Below are positions 1 to 10,530 of a DNA stretch of 64,000 bases, in pieces (position 1 is the first letter of the stretch; each line of letters starts with the position of its first letter). The stretch spans positions 4,508,940-4,572,939 of the forward strand of contig JAKSZU010000016.1 in assembly GCA_026018925.1 (NCBI GenBank), written 5' to 3'. Both the position numbers and the translations under genes were made by a program. The stretch is from Tupaia tana (taxonomy: Eukaryota > Chordata > Mammalia > Scandentia > Tupaiidae). A model generated the notes under the pieces. It saw nothing but the letters and a program-made list of their open reading frames with translations, was not told where the DNA came from and ran no database searches.

Positions 1-175
1 AGGCCAGGAATTCAGTGTGACTCAGTTTGGGTGCTGTAGAGTTGTCTGTTAGGTGGGTGGATATTTGAGACAGAAACATAGATAAATTTGTCAGGCAGAT
101 AAAACCTGTTAGAAATTAAGTTAGGCAACATGTAAACATCTGGTCTAATATTGGTGGAGATAGTTTTTGTATTTA

Positions 176-253
176 TTGGTTGTCGGAAAAGTCATGACAT
201 AGTTTTTCTGTTTTCCTGTGCAAAAATGCATCATGACTTTTCCAACAACCCAA
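176..253. mobile_element. mariner-type MITE (short palindrome)
   Basis: An approximately 78-bp inverted repeat. The left arm TTGGTTGTCGGAAAAGTCAT and the right arm ATGACTTTTCCAACAACCCA are near-complementary, with a short centre carrying GCAAAAATGCATCATGAC. TA-rich flanks and no coding capacity indicate a non-autonomous Tc1/mariner derivative. The same family recurs near 34.2, 35.6, 38.5 and 46.3 kb. Confidence 0.7.
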
Positions 254-334
254 GTTTGAAGGGGCAGACTAAGAAGTGTTAATAGTGGTTGCCTTTGAGT
301 GTGGAGTATGTGATTAACTGGGGATTTAAAACTT

Positions 335-770
335 TCTACTTCGTGGCGTAATGGTTGTGTTGCTGGACTCCTTCGTAGTCAGCTGTGGTTTGAGTCCCGG
401 ACTCAATGACTTTTTTTTTTTTTTTTTAAATATAATTATTTATTTTATTTTTTATTTATTCGTTCATTTATTTTTTAATTTGACCAGAGAGAGACAGAGG
501 GTGAGAGTAAGAGAGAGAGTAAGTGAGAAAGCAAGCCACCAGATTCAGGACTTGAACCCTGGTTGGCCATGTGGGAGTGTCCAGAGCCTCAGCCACCACG
601 CCACCTGCCGGTCCCCCAGACTCGATGACTTTAAACTCATGCCAGGCACATGTGCACGCGTGCCCAAGATCCTGGGAGGAGAATAGAGGAGAAGGGATTG
701 CAGTTTGGCTATCGCCCCTGGGGGTGATTTCTTGCTTTCTGTCTTCAGCAAGCACTAGAGCAAAAATCTC
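335..770 (+). mobile_element. Long t-SINE, split by a younger SINE
   Basis: Head TGGCGTAATGG (A box-like) and GGTTTGAGTCC (B box-like) lie at 342-398. The middle and tail resume at 620 (GCCCAAGATCC, GAGGAGAA, CTAGAGCAAAAATCTC) and end in a C-rich run. A short SINE in reverse orientation sits in the head-body junction at 412-616. The first bases of the head are degraded. Confidence 0.8.
412..616 (-). mobile_element. Short t-SINE nested in a long t-SINE
   Basis: Reverse orientation: T-run (A-tail), AATTTGACCAGAGAGAG, AAGCAAGCC, then the tRNA-like head ending ACCTGCCGGTCCCC. It is flanked by ACTCAATGACT (401-411) and ACTCGATGACT (620-630), a duplicated target inside the host SINE, so it inserted after the long copy. 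Confidence 0.85.
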
Positions 771-847
771 CCCCCCCCCCCCAATTTCTCAATAATTCTA
801 CTGCTGCCTAATTATAAACTGAAGAAAGAAAGCATTAGACAGTTTTA

Positions 848-1034
848 TTTTTTTTCAAAATTATTTTATTTAACTTTATTTATTTATTCATTTATTTAAA
901 TTTGATCAGAGTGGGTCAGAGTGAGAAAAAGAGAGAGAGAAAGTGAGAAAGCAAGCCGCCTGGTCTGGGACTTGAACCGCAGTCGTCCATGTGGGAGTCT
1001 AGCACCCTTAAGCACCGCACCACCTGCTGTTCCC
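848..1034 (-). mobile_element. Short t-SINE
   Basis: Reverse copy with an AT-rich tail, GATCAGAGTGGGTCAGAG, AAGCAAGCCGCC and a tRNA-like head ending ACCTGCTGTTCCC. The flanks CATTAGACAGTTTTA (833-847) and CATTAGGCAGTTTTA (1035-1049) are a 15-bp TSD with one mismatch. Confidence 0.88.
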
Positions 1035-1640
1035 CATTAGGCAGTTTTAAATGTGGCTTAGAATAGAAACTTTTTTTTAACTTGAGTTTGAATTGGCATA
1101 GGGAAGGAATGATTTAAAGAGTTTGATAACCTGGAACTGAAATAAGGTGCATAAATAGAGTTCATTAGCTAGATGACTTGATTAATTTCCTCCTTAAATG
1201 GATTTATTTTAGTTGGACTAAAGAAGACATTAAAATTTACCACCAAGAACACTAAATGGATAATTAATTTACTCAAAAGGGTTATTTCCCAACTTTTCAA
1301 TGTTTTCTGGTTTGCCCACAGTTCATCAGTTTGTGGGGTGTGGGTGGGCGGGGAGTGTCGGGGAGTGTGGGCTCAGGTGCCCCAGAGATGGTGGGAAGCA
1401 GCCGGGGTGCTCCCCCTGTGCGGAGCAGGAAGGGCTCTGGGTGTACCCTTAGCCTTCCCGGGACAGCCCGCGAGACTCCGCTTATCTGAGGCTGCTGGTG
1501 AGGCAGGGAAAGTGGGGAACACGGTCTCGCCCTCTTCCAGGCACGTACTCGTGGGCTAGGGCTGGGTGACTTGGCTCACTGTGCTTTGACTTGCGTTGTC
1601 CTGCTGTCTGTAAAGTGGATCTGAGCTGCTGCGGATCCTG
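1035..1640. other. No gene seen; AT-rich then GC-rich
   Basis: 1050-1320 is AT-rich single-copy-looking sequence. 1330-1560 is GC-rich with an open frame on plus. I see no recognisable domain or repeat. Confidence 0.4.
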
Positions 1641-1790
1641 CCTCCGTGACTTTCTTCAGGAGCCTGGGCAAATCACTCACTTCTCTAACCTCAGTTTTCC
1701 CATTTGCAAAGGCCTATCATGATTGTTTCTGCTTATAAGGTCATTTTAAGTTTCAGATGAAGCATGAGGATTTATGTCAAGGTTTTAGCA
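1640..1790 (+). mobile_element. MIR-type SINE fragment
   Basis: The segment around 1662-1710 (CCTGGGCAAATCACTCACTT, CTCTAACCTCAG, TTTTCCCATTTGCAAA) matches the MIR core as I remember it (the 'gggcaagtcacttaacctctctgagcctcagtttcc' region). This is an ancient, diverged mammal-wide repeat. Confidence 0.65.
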
Positions 1791-2165
1791 TTATGCTTCA
1801 CCAAAATAAGGCCCCGGTGTCAACTGCTGTCACCGTTGTCACTCACATCACTGCAACAGCCAGGGCTCCTGAGCATTTGAAAACAAGCCAGCGAGTAAGT
1901 CAGGCTAACTCAGGTGTTTATTTTATGGAATGAGTTCTTACCGGACATCAGTTCAGTTTCTTATTTCAGCAGTTTTATCAGTTTGAAGAGAGGCTGGTAC
2001 ATCACAGGCATTTAGTAGCAGTTGGAAGAAATGCATGGTTTTCTGCATCCTTAGAGGAGTCCCAGGATACTATACTGTTAGTATACATATTCTTCTGAAA
2101 CAGAAAAGAAGCACAGAGCCCATTTTTATATTTTCAGTATTTGGGAACTGATAAAAGATAGGGAC

Positions 2166-2445
2166 CGGGAACCAGCAGTTAGCATAATGGCTATGTCGCT
2201 GGACTCCCACGTAGTCGACCGCGGTTCGTGTCCCGGACCCGGTGGCTTAGAACTCACGCCGGGCGCGTGTGCGTACGTGCCCAAGATCCCAAGAGGAGAA
2301 TGGAGGAGAAGGGATTGCGGCGTGACCATCCCCCCCTGGGGGGTGATTTCTCGCTTTCTATCTCTCTGTCTCTCTGTGCATGTCTGGCGAGCGCACGCGC
2401 CCTATAGCAAAAACCTCTCCAAAAAAAAAAAAAAAAAAAAAAAAA
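2166..2445 (+). mobile_element. Long t-SINE, first of a head-to-tail pair
   Basis: Complete copy: AACCAGCAGTTAGCATAATGG, B box-like CGGTTCGTGTCCC, GCGTACGTGCCCAAGATCCC, GAATGGAGGAGAAGGGATTG, CGCACGCGCCCTATAGCAAA and about 25 A. It is little diverged and immediately followed by another copy. The flanking AAAGATAG is shared with the second copy. Confidence 0.93.
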
Positions 2446-2450
2446 GATAG

Positions 2451-2716
2451 GGACCAGCAGTTAGCGTAATGGCTATGTCGCTGGACTCCCACGTAGTCAA
2501 CCGCGGCTCGTGTCCCGGACCCGGTGGCTTAAAACTCACGCCGGGCGTGTGTGCGTGCGTGCCCAAGATCCCGAGAGGAGAATGGAGGAGAAGGGATTGC
2601 GGTGTGACCATCCCCCTTGGGGGGTGATTTCTTGCTTTCTGTCTCTCTGTTTCTCTTTCTGTCTGTCTGGCGAGCGCACGCGCCCTATAGCAAAAGCCTC
2701 TTAAAAAAATAAAAGA
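2451..2716 (+). mobile_element. Long t-SINE, second of a head-to-tail pair
   Basis: Complete copy starting GGACCAGCAGTTAGCGTAATGG and ending CCTATAGCAAAAGCCTCTT plus A-tail. AAAAGATA occurs before copy 1, between the copies and after copy 2, as expected if both used the same target or if one inserted into the other's tail. Confidence 0.92.
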
Positions 2717-3082
2717 TATTGTATCCTCTCCTCCCACAAAAGCCAAAACCAAACTAAAATAAAAAGGCAAGAAAGGAAGAGGAGGGTAGATGACTGTGAA
2801 TTTTTCCTTCTTCATTAATATTTTCTGGATAATTTTGGGAAGTCATTTTAAATAATATCATGCTATTTATTCATAAAAGGATATGAATCATATAGAAAGT
2901 AGGGTTTTTTGCTTTGTTTTGTTTTGTTTTTGTTTTCTCCTGTATTTTACTGGAAAAGAAGAGGCAAACAGGCAGAGTTTGGACCCTTTGATCCTCCTAT
3001 AACTACAGAGTAAATCAACTAGTAGAGATTTTTTTATTTTTGACCTTTTGTGGTACACACTCTATTAGGATATGATCATGTG

Positions 3083-3120
<38 letters not shown>

Positions 3121-3122
3121 CT
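3083..3122. repeat. (TA)n(TG)n microsatellite
   Basis: Alternating TA then about 15 TG units. It could form Z-DNA and is probably length-polymorphic. Confidence 0.95.
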
Positions 3123-3129
3123 ATGTATA

Positions 3130-3384
3130 TATTTTTCTTCATGATAGAACATATGTGCATGGCTGTGAGAATGAAAGGAGGAGCGAGGGGGAGAGAGGAG
3201 CACGGTCCTCAGGGTCCGGCCCATCACGATCCCTCTCCTCTAGGCCTCCACTGCTGGACCTTAGACTCCCTCCATGCCTCGGGGGTTACATGCTGACCGA
3301 GCTGGGGACTTAGACTGTGGTCACCCCATGGGATCCGGCTTCTCTTGAGTAAGGCGTTACCATTGTGCCTTGGAGCTGGCCCGG
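3130..3384 (-). mobile_element. Old diverged tRNA-derived SINE
   Basis: A GAGAGAGGAG-type purine stretch is followed by GGGGACTTAGACTGTGGTCACC and CCATTGTGCCTTGGAGCTGGCCC, in the order expected of a reverse t-SINE, but strongly diverged. Confidence 0.35.
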
Positions 3385-3464
3385 GCTAGGTCTCATGTCA
3401 CCCCTGAGAGATAGATGGCATTGTCCTCATTTTAAGGGCGAGAGACCATGTGGGCTGGACAGTG

Positions 3465-3660
3465 ACACAGCAGCAACACAATGTTCTACGAGACTGACCC
3501 ACATGGGCAAGGTCCGGGTTTGTGTCCGGAAACACGCCAGGCTTGTGTGTGCCTGTGATTCAGGGTGGCCCAGGCTGCTAGTGGATTGTAGCATGGGGAC
3601 CCCGTTGGGAGTGCTTGTCTCTCTTTTGGTCTCTTGGAAGAAATAAATAAACTTAAAAAA
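3465..3660 (+). mobile_element. Possible old tRNA-derived SINE
   Basis: A B box-like region (GGTCCGGGTTTGTGTCCGG), TGTGTGTGCCTGTGATTC, CTCTCTTTTGGTCTC and an A-rich end (AAATAAATAAACTTAAAAAAA) follow the SINE order, but the identity is weak. Confidence 0.3.
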
Positions 3661-3995
3661 ATGACAACGAGGGAAAGAGAGGAAACTAATCCATTTCCCA
3701 GAATTATAGGTCTCTTTCCACTTTGGGAGGGTTTTTCCCTGGCCCCAATCAACAAACATTTTAATTATAGATTGGGGTTGGCGAAAGATGCTAGTTCACC
3801 TAATAAAAATGCTACTTTTAACTGTATCTCATTTCATCAGACTTCTGTCTTGTCTTTTAGTAATGACCACACATTTGAATGTTCAGGGCTTAGAGTAATG
3901 TATGATTGTATCACAACTCATGTTTATGAGTTAAACTAAAATTTTATTTTTAGTTATTATTCATGTATTAAACTAAAATTTTATTTTGCATGTCT

Positions 3996-4066
3996 TTTTC
4001 CATTTTTGCCACAGGGTACAAGTGTTCACTAGAGAGAGAAAGAGAGAGACAGAGACAGAGACAGAC

Positions 4067-4103
<37 letters not shown>

Positions 4104-4295
4104 AAGAAAGTCCCCTCTCACCCCCTGTGGGGAGCAGTCACACCACAGTCCCTTCTTTATTTCTCCCTTGTTTCAGAATTTGGGCCTGCATACACACATA
4201 CCCGGCATGTTTCTTAGCCTACTGGACCAGACTCAAACTACTCTGTTGGCCGTGTAGAATCCCACTGCTTAATCATTATGCCGTGAGCTGACCTT
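3996..4295 (-). mobile_element. Long t-SINE with expanded GA tract
   Basis: Reverse copy: TTTGCCACAGGGTACAAG, a GA/CAGA microsatellite at 4030-4102, ACCACAGTCCCTTC, then the head ending ATTATGCCGTGAGCTGACC. AAACTAAAA at both sides (3970s and 4297-4305) suggests a TSD. It is an older copy. Confidence 0.75.
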
Positions 4296-4499
4296 CAAAC
4301 TAAAAGTAAGAATTTGAGCAAAGGTTAAGCATATCTTTCATACAACCCTTGGCTCATTCCAGGCTTTTTATATTCACTTAACAAACACTTGTTTTGTTCC
4401 CAACATATTTGAGAACTAACCAGTGGTTGTAACCTTTTTTATTAAACAGGGCTAGGGAGAAGCCTCTGGCTGAGGCTGTTCAGTGAGCAAAGGGTATTC

Positions 4500-5400
4500 T
4501 CTGGCTTACAGAGTTCCTGTGGTGAGGAGTATGGGTGTGAAGAAGTGAGTGTGAGGTGCCTTAGAGCACCTTAAAGTGGTTGGAAAGGAGGCCTCTGCAG
4601 GAAACGAGTGGGCTAGACTTGGATGGGTAAGGAGGAGCCAGACCTGGAAGGGCTCAGAGCAGAGGGAGCAATGTGCAGAGCTGGAAGTGGAAAGAAGGCT
4701 GAAGTGTTCACACATCAGAAAGGATTTACTGTGGCTGAGGTGCAGTGGGCAGCCACAGGAGGAGAATGTGTGGCTGGAAGGCAGGACTGACATCAGAAGG
4801 ACGTGAAGATGATAGTAAGAATTTGGAGATTTGGTACTGAATGTAAGATGCCATTGAACGGTGACCTCATCCACTGGGTGTTTTGAGAAGATAGCTTTGG
4901 GAAGAATGCATTGGATGGTCAGAAGAGGAGCAAAGACCTGGGAGAAGGTGCCATCCAGTGGAGAGATGGTGTGGCTGGGACAGAAGTTGAATTGGGAAAC
5001 ATGAACAATTTGGAGTTGCAGTTTCCAGGATTTCTCGCTGTGAGGAATAAGGGCAAAGAGGAAATTAAAGACAACTTCTAGGGTTTTGACTGGAGGAAAT
5101 ACAGAAGAGGGTACAGCGGTTCTTCTTACTAGGATGTAGGAGACTTCAGGAGTAGATGAGGATACAGGTCAGGCCGAATCTCCTGTATCCTCCCAGACAT
5201 CCTTGAAAAATGTCAAGTAGGTTAGCGTGGGAGATAGGAATTTGGGCGTTGCAGTCATGTAAAATAGACGGCAAAGACGCGACAAGTGGGATCTCCCACG
5301 TGACAAATATTTGCCATATTTTAACATTAGTCTTTACTGGTCCTTCGGTGGGCCACACCCCTGATTTAATACTCGCCCCTGAGTGTGATGGAAATACTGC
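4500..5400 (+). repeat. Possible ancient dispersed repeat
   Basis: Purine-rich sequence (AGAGGGAGCAATGTGCAGAG at 4660s, GGCTGGAAGGCAGG at 4770s, CAGACATCCTTGAAAAATGTCAAGTAGG at 5195-5222) recalls a widely dispersed old mammalian element. I cannot name the family with confidence. Confidence 0.3.
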
Positions 5401-5419
5401 TGTACTTTCACAGAAAGTG

Positions 5420-6480
5420 TAGGGTCAACGTGGGAATGGCCCTCCTTCAGTTCTCTCCATCAGAACATTTGAATGAGAATAACATAAAGTGTAGATTTTG
5501 AAAAACAGTGTGAAATACTGTAACATAACAATTTAAGGGGATTACTATTTACATACATGACAATGGTAATATTATTTCTAAAATATATACTGAAAGTCAC
5601 ATTTGGAAATCAGCTAGAAACTGTTACAATCATTTGATGTTAAATGGCAAGCACTTGACGGCCACCCAGGAAAGAGCTTATTTAATGGTATAAAATCATA
5701 AAGAAAATATAAAACAAAACTGTATAATATAGTAGAAAATTGGAAATTCTCCTGCAAGGGGGATAGTAGCATCTGTGCCTTGTATTTACGAATTCAGAAG
5801 TTCCTTGTGTGGTAAATTGCTTGACGACTTATTTTCTTTGGAAGAGTGACAGGAGACACTTCTTTACAAGGGGAGTCCACTGTGACCATTTCTCATGGGC
5901 AGCTTGTTATGAGTGCTGAGGGGTAGTGTCCACAGAGATCTCTCGGTTGCAGGAACTAGAGACTGAACCGAAGCTGCTATTGCATTTCTGTAATAGCATC
6001 ATTTTCTTAAATTTATTTAATATGTTTATCGAACATATATTCCCTTCTAAGCAGGACTTGAAAGCTCACCGTCAGGGATCTGTTGTAAAACAGGAAGATG
6101 AAATGTTCACTAGTAATAAATATAAAAATATTTATATTTTATATTTTAAGCTAAAAAGCTACAACAGTTTTGCTCCATGTTCTGTAAAGCGGTTATAGCA
6201 TCCTTATCTTTTAGTGTAACTTAATTCCAAGTACTTTTAAAGCAAGAAATACCCCACATATAGATTTGTACCCAGGCAGGATAAGGTGGGAGATTTATTC
6301 AGGTTGGTCTCCCGCTGAGAAATGTTGCTTTTCAGTTCTTAGGGCCAATTCTGACTCTCTCTCCCCAGAAAGGCAGTTCTGGACATGCTGCCTTCAGTGA
6401 ACACACAGATAAATTCTTTGTAGACCACCTCTGTGCCCGTGCCCACCCCCCATTCTTGGCCAAGGGATACCTTCTGTAAA
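5420..6480. other. AT-rich stretch, no gene seen
   Basis: Mostly AT-rich single-copy-looking sequence. 6280-6330 (GGGAGATTTATTCAGG) could be the end of a reversed LTR, but nothing firm can be called. Confidence 0.35.
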
Positions 6481-6489
6481 ACGAAATGC

Positions 6490-6764
6490 TGGGGACCAGC
6501 AGTTAGCATAATGGCTATGTCGCTCGACTCCCATGTAGTCGACCGTGGTTAGCATCCAGGATCCGGTGGCTTAAACTCACGCCGGGCACGCCGGGTGCGT
6601 GTGCGTGCGTGCCCAAGATCTTCAGAGGAGAACGGAGGAGAAGGGATTGTGGCATGGCCATCCCCCTTGGGGGGCGATTTCTCACTTTCTGTCTCTGTCT
6701 CTCTCTGTGTGACTAGCACATGCACCCTATAGCAAAAACCTCTCAAACAAAACAAAACAAAACA
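6490..6764 (+). mobile_element. Long t-SINE with ACGAAATGC TSD
   Basis: Nearly intact: GGGGACCAGCAGTTAGCATA, CACGCCGGGCACGCCGGGTG (a small internal duplication), GCCCAAGATC, CCCTATAGCAAAAACCTC and an (AAAAC)n tail. TSD ACGAAATGC at 6481-6489 and 6765-6773. The B box is damaged (GTTAGCATCC). Confidence 0.92.
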
Positions 6765-6784
6765 ACGAAATGCCGATGAGTTGC

Positions 6785-7290
6785 CAGGAAGTCGGTGCGG
6801 GTCCGGATGCCTTGCCGCGTCTGTGAGAGCTCATGGACGGGTTGGGACCGTCAGGCTGCTGTGTTCGCGGGGCTTACTCTGCTCTGCGCCTCACCTCCGA
6901 CGTGGCCACCCAGAGCAGCACTGCACATGGCACTCTTGGCTCACGGCCGCCGCCGTCCCCGTCCTGCCGTGTCACACCAGCTAGGCGTTTCTGGTTCGGG
7001 CACACAGTACTTGGCTGTGCAGTTCCTTCAGCCACGTGGCTTCTTCTGTGATCGCTGAGACGCTGCATGCCTCTTGCGAAAATGGAACTTGGGGGCGTCC
7101 GGTTGGGGGCCAAGCCGCACTGCGAAGCTCTGTAGGGCTGTCTCACAGGGCGTGTTCCGGGTTTGCTCTGGAGACTCCCCGAGTAGGGCAGCTGCATGGT
7201 GCCCGTGATCCGGGGCCGGCAGGGGCTGGGGCGGACTGCGGCACGGGCTCCCCGGTGGGCGGCTGTTTGTCTCTGCTGCTCGTGGAAGGA
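6785..7290. promoter_or_regulatory. CpG-rich block, CpG-island-like
   Basis: By eye this segment has high GC and roughly 40 CpG dinucleotides in 500 bp, near the number expected from composition. It is not a young SINE. It could be a CpG island or a product of GC-biased conversion. No clear core promoter or first exon is visible. Confidence 0.35.
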
Positions 7291-7594
7291 GGACAAGCTC
7301 TTACACACTCCTGAGAGTACTAGCTGCGTGAAAACAGTGTGGCGCTGTGCCCCACCTCTGCGTCCTGTGGCTCCTGTGACTGAAGCGTCGCCTTCTGAGG
7401 CTCCAGTGAAACCCCCGAGTAGGAGCCGTGCTGCAGATCCCCAGCCCTCTGAGGCCCTGGAGGCCCAGGGCTCCATTTCTCACGTCTCCACCCTCGTTCT
7501 TGTCTCAAGTTCGACTTCAGTTCCCTTAGAGCTAAGGTCAAGTGAAGGGAGGATATTCGTGTTGATTTTTGAATGAGTATAGGAGCACCCTTCC

Positions 7595-7849
7595 TGGGGA
7601 CCAGCAGATGGTGTAATGGTTAGTTGCCGGACTCCCACGTTGTCTACCGTGGTTCGAGTTCTGGACCTGGCTTAAAACTCACGCTGGGTGTGTGTGCGTG
7701 CCTAAAATCCCGAGAAGAGAATGGAGGAGAAGGGGTTGTGATGTGGCCATCTGCTCTTGGGGGGTGATTTCTTGCTTTCTCTTCCTGTCTCTCTGGGGAG
7801 CACACATGTCCTATAGCAAAAATCTCTCAAAAAAACATAAACAAAAACA
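7595..7849 (+). mobile_element. Long t-SINE
   Basis: GGGGACCAGCAGATGGTGTAATGG, GGTTCGAGTTCTGG, GAGAATGGAGGAGAAGGGG, CCTATAGCAAAAATCTC and an A-rich tail. Moderately diverged, head intact, with a 6-bp loss before the CTTAAAACTCACG motif. Confidence 0.9.
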
Positions 7850-9960
7850 CTCTCTTCTTCTTCGTGGACAGAGGACGGTGTTCCAGACTAAATTATTATG
7901 CTCGTAAAGATTTAGTTCTGTTTTTTGTTTTGTTTTCTTTTTCTTTTTAAGTAAAATATGTGTATTTGAGCATTTGATCACCTTGTTTCACATTCACTGG
8001 AAGAAGAGGATGTTCAAAAAGCTTAAGGGACCCAGTCATGGTAGCACGGCGGTAGCACAGACGCTGCTGTGCTGGAAGCCGTGTGGAAGGTTGGGGTGTG
8101 CTTCCCGTGCTGACCTGTCCATGCCAGGGAGATGCATTCACCCCTGATCCTGGGTGGCTGAAGGGGTGGGACAGAGAAGGGGTGGGTTAGTGGCGTGAGA
8201 CCCCGCGGGGAGGGCTTCTTTGTGTGCCTCAGTCTCCCTTAACAGGAAAGGGAGAAATTAGAAAGTGAGAAGGAAGCTGAGAGGCTTGCTCTGCAGTGGG
8301 AGCTGTGCTTCTGTGGTATCCTGTGGCCTCTGTCTGCTTTGGCAAGGAGTGAGTTAAGAGCCCTCTTTGAACCTGATGTGTTTACACACACCCTGCTGAC
8401 TCCAAGCTGTGCTGCTACACCCTGTTTTACTCCTGACAAACCACTCCTGTCCTGTTTAACTGGCACAGGTGGTTTTAATTTGTGCAGTGGAGCTGGCGTC
8501 TGCCTCCCTGGCCAGCTTGGAACCGGCGGGCCTGGCACCAACGCGCCGTACACAGAGTCTGCGCCTCCATTGAGGGTTGTTCGGGTGGGATGGTCTCATT
8601 TCTTTTCAGTGCGTTACCCTTTCCCGAGGACTGAGCAACACTAAGTGTGGACATTCGCGTTTGCGACTGTCTGCTTGAGGGGATCATTTTTACACTGTGG
8701 TTAGTTGTGATCCAGGTCCTCCTGGGTTTTGCCTTTCATGGATGACGATGGCACACAGCGGAAGGGGGAAGCCTGCAAAGAGGTTTCGCTCTTTTTCTGG
8801 CACCTCGAGGAAGGATTCGGTGAAGGCGCTGAGGTTTTCAAGGTCATTACATCTCCAAAGAGCCACTTCAGAAATCCGCCAAAGGCAGGTGGGTACAGAG
8901 ATTTCTGACTCTCCGTAGTTGAAAGTAAGGCTTATCCTTGGTTTTCTTCCTTAATATTCTTCCTTAACGTGAACATTTTCCTGTGGTTTCAGATGACACT
9001 GGTGTGTTCTGCGCCGTCGCTCTGTCTGTGGTGTTGATTATTAGTGTGTATGCTTTCACTTAGTGTCAGGGTTACATTGTCACTGTGATGTACTCAACTC
9101 CCCCTCTAGTGTGACCAGCACATTCCGATCAGCAGTTGAAATCTACTACCATGAAGACACGCTGTCCAAACCTCCCCCCGAAAGGATTAACTGATTGTAG
9201 TGCATAAACAAAATATTTGAGTAAAAGCAAATTAGCATGTAGATAATGTCATAAGAATATTGTTCCATAGGACTGTAGGAATTACCTTTATTTTTCTTAA
9301 TATTTTGTGGCCACTGAACGGAAGTATAAATGATAGGGATTATGACCGTCAGTTCTAGTAAGTCTTGCTCTGGGGGCCTCGTTTTACTGTTTGCTTCCTT
9401 ACTGTTTTGTTTTATTATTATGCCGATCAAACACACAGTGTATCTCCTAACAGTCTTGACTGTTAAAAAGTACATTCCTTTTACTAGTAGTTTTGGGGCT
9501 GTTATGTAATTTTCAAACAGCAGTGGCAGGTAAAAGAATAACTCCCCGTATCAAATGCGATTTTTCTCTTTCCTTTATAGTTCATTTGCGGACCAGATCC
9601 ATGGGCTGTGTGTGCCCCCCAGTGGTCTCTGGGTGGAATGCTTGTTTCTGAGCTGTGAGACAAACCCTGGAGAAGTAGTCGTGATGCCCGGGTACTTTCC
9701 ACAGCACAGATGGTGCTTCAGAGCCGTTTCCCCACGATGGTGCTAGCCCAGCTCGTGACTGAGGCCGACCTGGAGAGGGTTTGCGTGCCGTGTTCTGTGA
9801 CTGCCAATGGGTTATAGGCGGGGACACCGCACGGGCTGTCAGTCCTGCACGTACAGCTCACCGCGTCACTGTGCTCTTAATCCACTTTACTGTCCTCACT
9901 GTCATGGGGAACCCTGACCTCGTGGAAGGAAATCAAGCCTGAGTTGTTTCAAAATGCTAC
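7850..9960. other. Mostly single-copy-looking sequence
   Basis: Mixed composition. I find no confident repeat. 8716-8888 and the segment after the acceptor-like CTTTCCTTTATAG at 9580 are open reading segments; the first is listed separately. 9140-9500 is AT-rich. Confidence 0.35.
8716..8888 (+). CDS. Candidate exon, unidentified
   Basis: An open segment between GTGATCCAG (acceptor-like) and GGCAG|GTGGGT (good donor). In the frame with ATG at 8739 it reads MDDDGTQRKGEACKEV..., then FFWHLEEGFGEGAEVFKV, ending SHFRNPPKA. It is acidic at the start and mixed later, with no domain recognised. The pyrimidine tract is weak and an opening of about 55 codons can occur by chance, so this is a weak call. 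Confidence 0.15.
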
Positions 9961-9970
9961 GTTTTATAAG

Positions 9971-9971
<1 letters not shown>

Positions 9972-10029
<58 letters not shown>

Positions 10030-10035
10030 TTTTTT
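9972..10035. repeat. (AT)n microsatellite followed by T-run
   Basis: About 20 AT units and then about 24 T. Likely an expanded tail of an unrecognised element or a simple repeat. Confidence 0.95.
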
Positions 10036-10187
10036 CCCTGCTGCTGAAATCATGACAGAGTAGATCTTTGACGATCATGAGGTTTCAGCAGTCCTGGGTG
10101 TTCGCACTGTGGAAATGTTGTGTTCAGATCAGTGTAATTTGTGTAAACACCCAAAGTAACATCCGGTTTTTAAGAAACTAAACCTCT

Positions 10188-10454
10188 GGGAACAGCAGGT
10201 GGCATGATGGTTGAGGTGCTGGACTCCCACGTGGCTGACTGCTGCTCGAATCCTGGACCCGGCTGCTGGGATAACGTCAGCTGTGTGTGCGTGTGTGTGC
10301 CCAAAATCTCAGGAGGAGGATGGAGGAGAAGGGATGGTGGGCATGACCATCCCCCTGAGGGGATAATTTCTCACTTTCCTTCTCACTGTCTCTCTCCTCT
10401 CCGGCCAGCACCCACACCCTCAATCAAAAGAAACCTTAAAAAAGAAAAAGGAAA
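10188..10454 (+). mobile_element. Long t-SINE
   Basis: GGGAACAGCAGGTGGCATGATGG, TGCTCGAATCCTGGACC, GTGTGTGCCCAAAATCTC, GATGGAGGAGAAGGGATGG and an A-rich tail. An imperfect TSD AAGAAA(C/T)TAA..CCTCT lies at about 10172-10187 and 10455-10470. Confidence 0.88.
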
Positions 10455-10476
10455 AGAAATTAAGCCCTCTATATAG

Positions 10477-10530
10477 AGCATGCAGAAAGTGATCCTGGAG
10501 CGGAAGGAGGAAATTCAGGCGCTCCTGAAA
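10477..10530 (+). CDS. Candidate 54-nt exon, coiled-coil-like
   Basis: Between TATATAG and AAA|GTGAGG is an 18-codon segment reading SMQKVILERKEEIQALLK. It has a heptad-like spacing of hydrophobics and many charged residues, as in coiled coils. Length is a multiple of three. The acceptor is poor and a SINE sits directly upstream, so the call is tentative. Confidence 0.2.

Noticed and set aside
2166..2240. tRNA gene
   Set aside because: The A-box and B-box-like motifs belong to the SINE head. There is no complementary acceptor stem and the segment is part of a dispersed element.
6785..7290. Promoter CpG island of a gene
   Set aside because: CpG-rich blocks recur across this window without first exons, so composition alone does not prove a promoter. 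Kept only as a low-confidence feature.
9555..9746. Exon after TTTTTCTCTTTCCTTTATAG
   Set aside because: The acceptor is good, but the 55-codon peptide is Cys/Trp-scattered with no donor or recognisable pattern.
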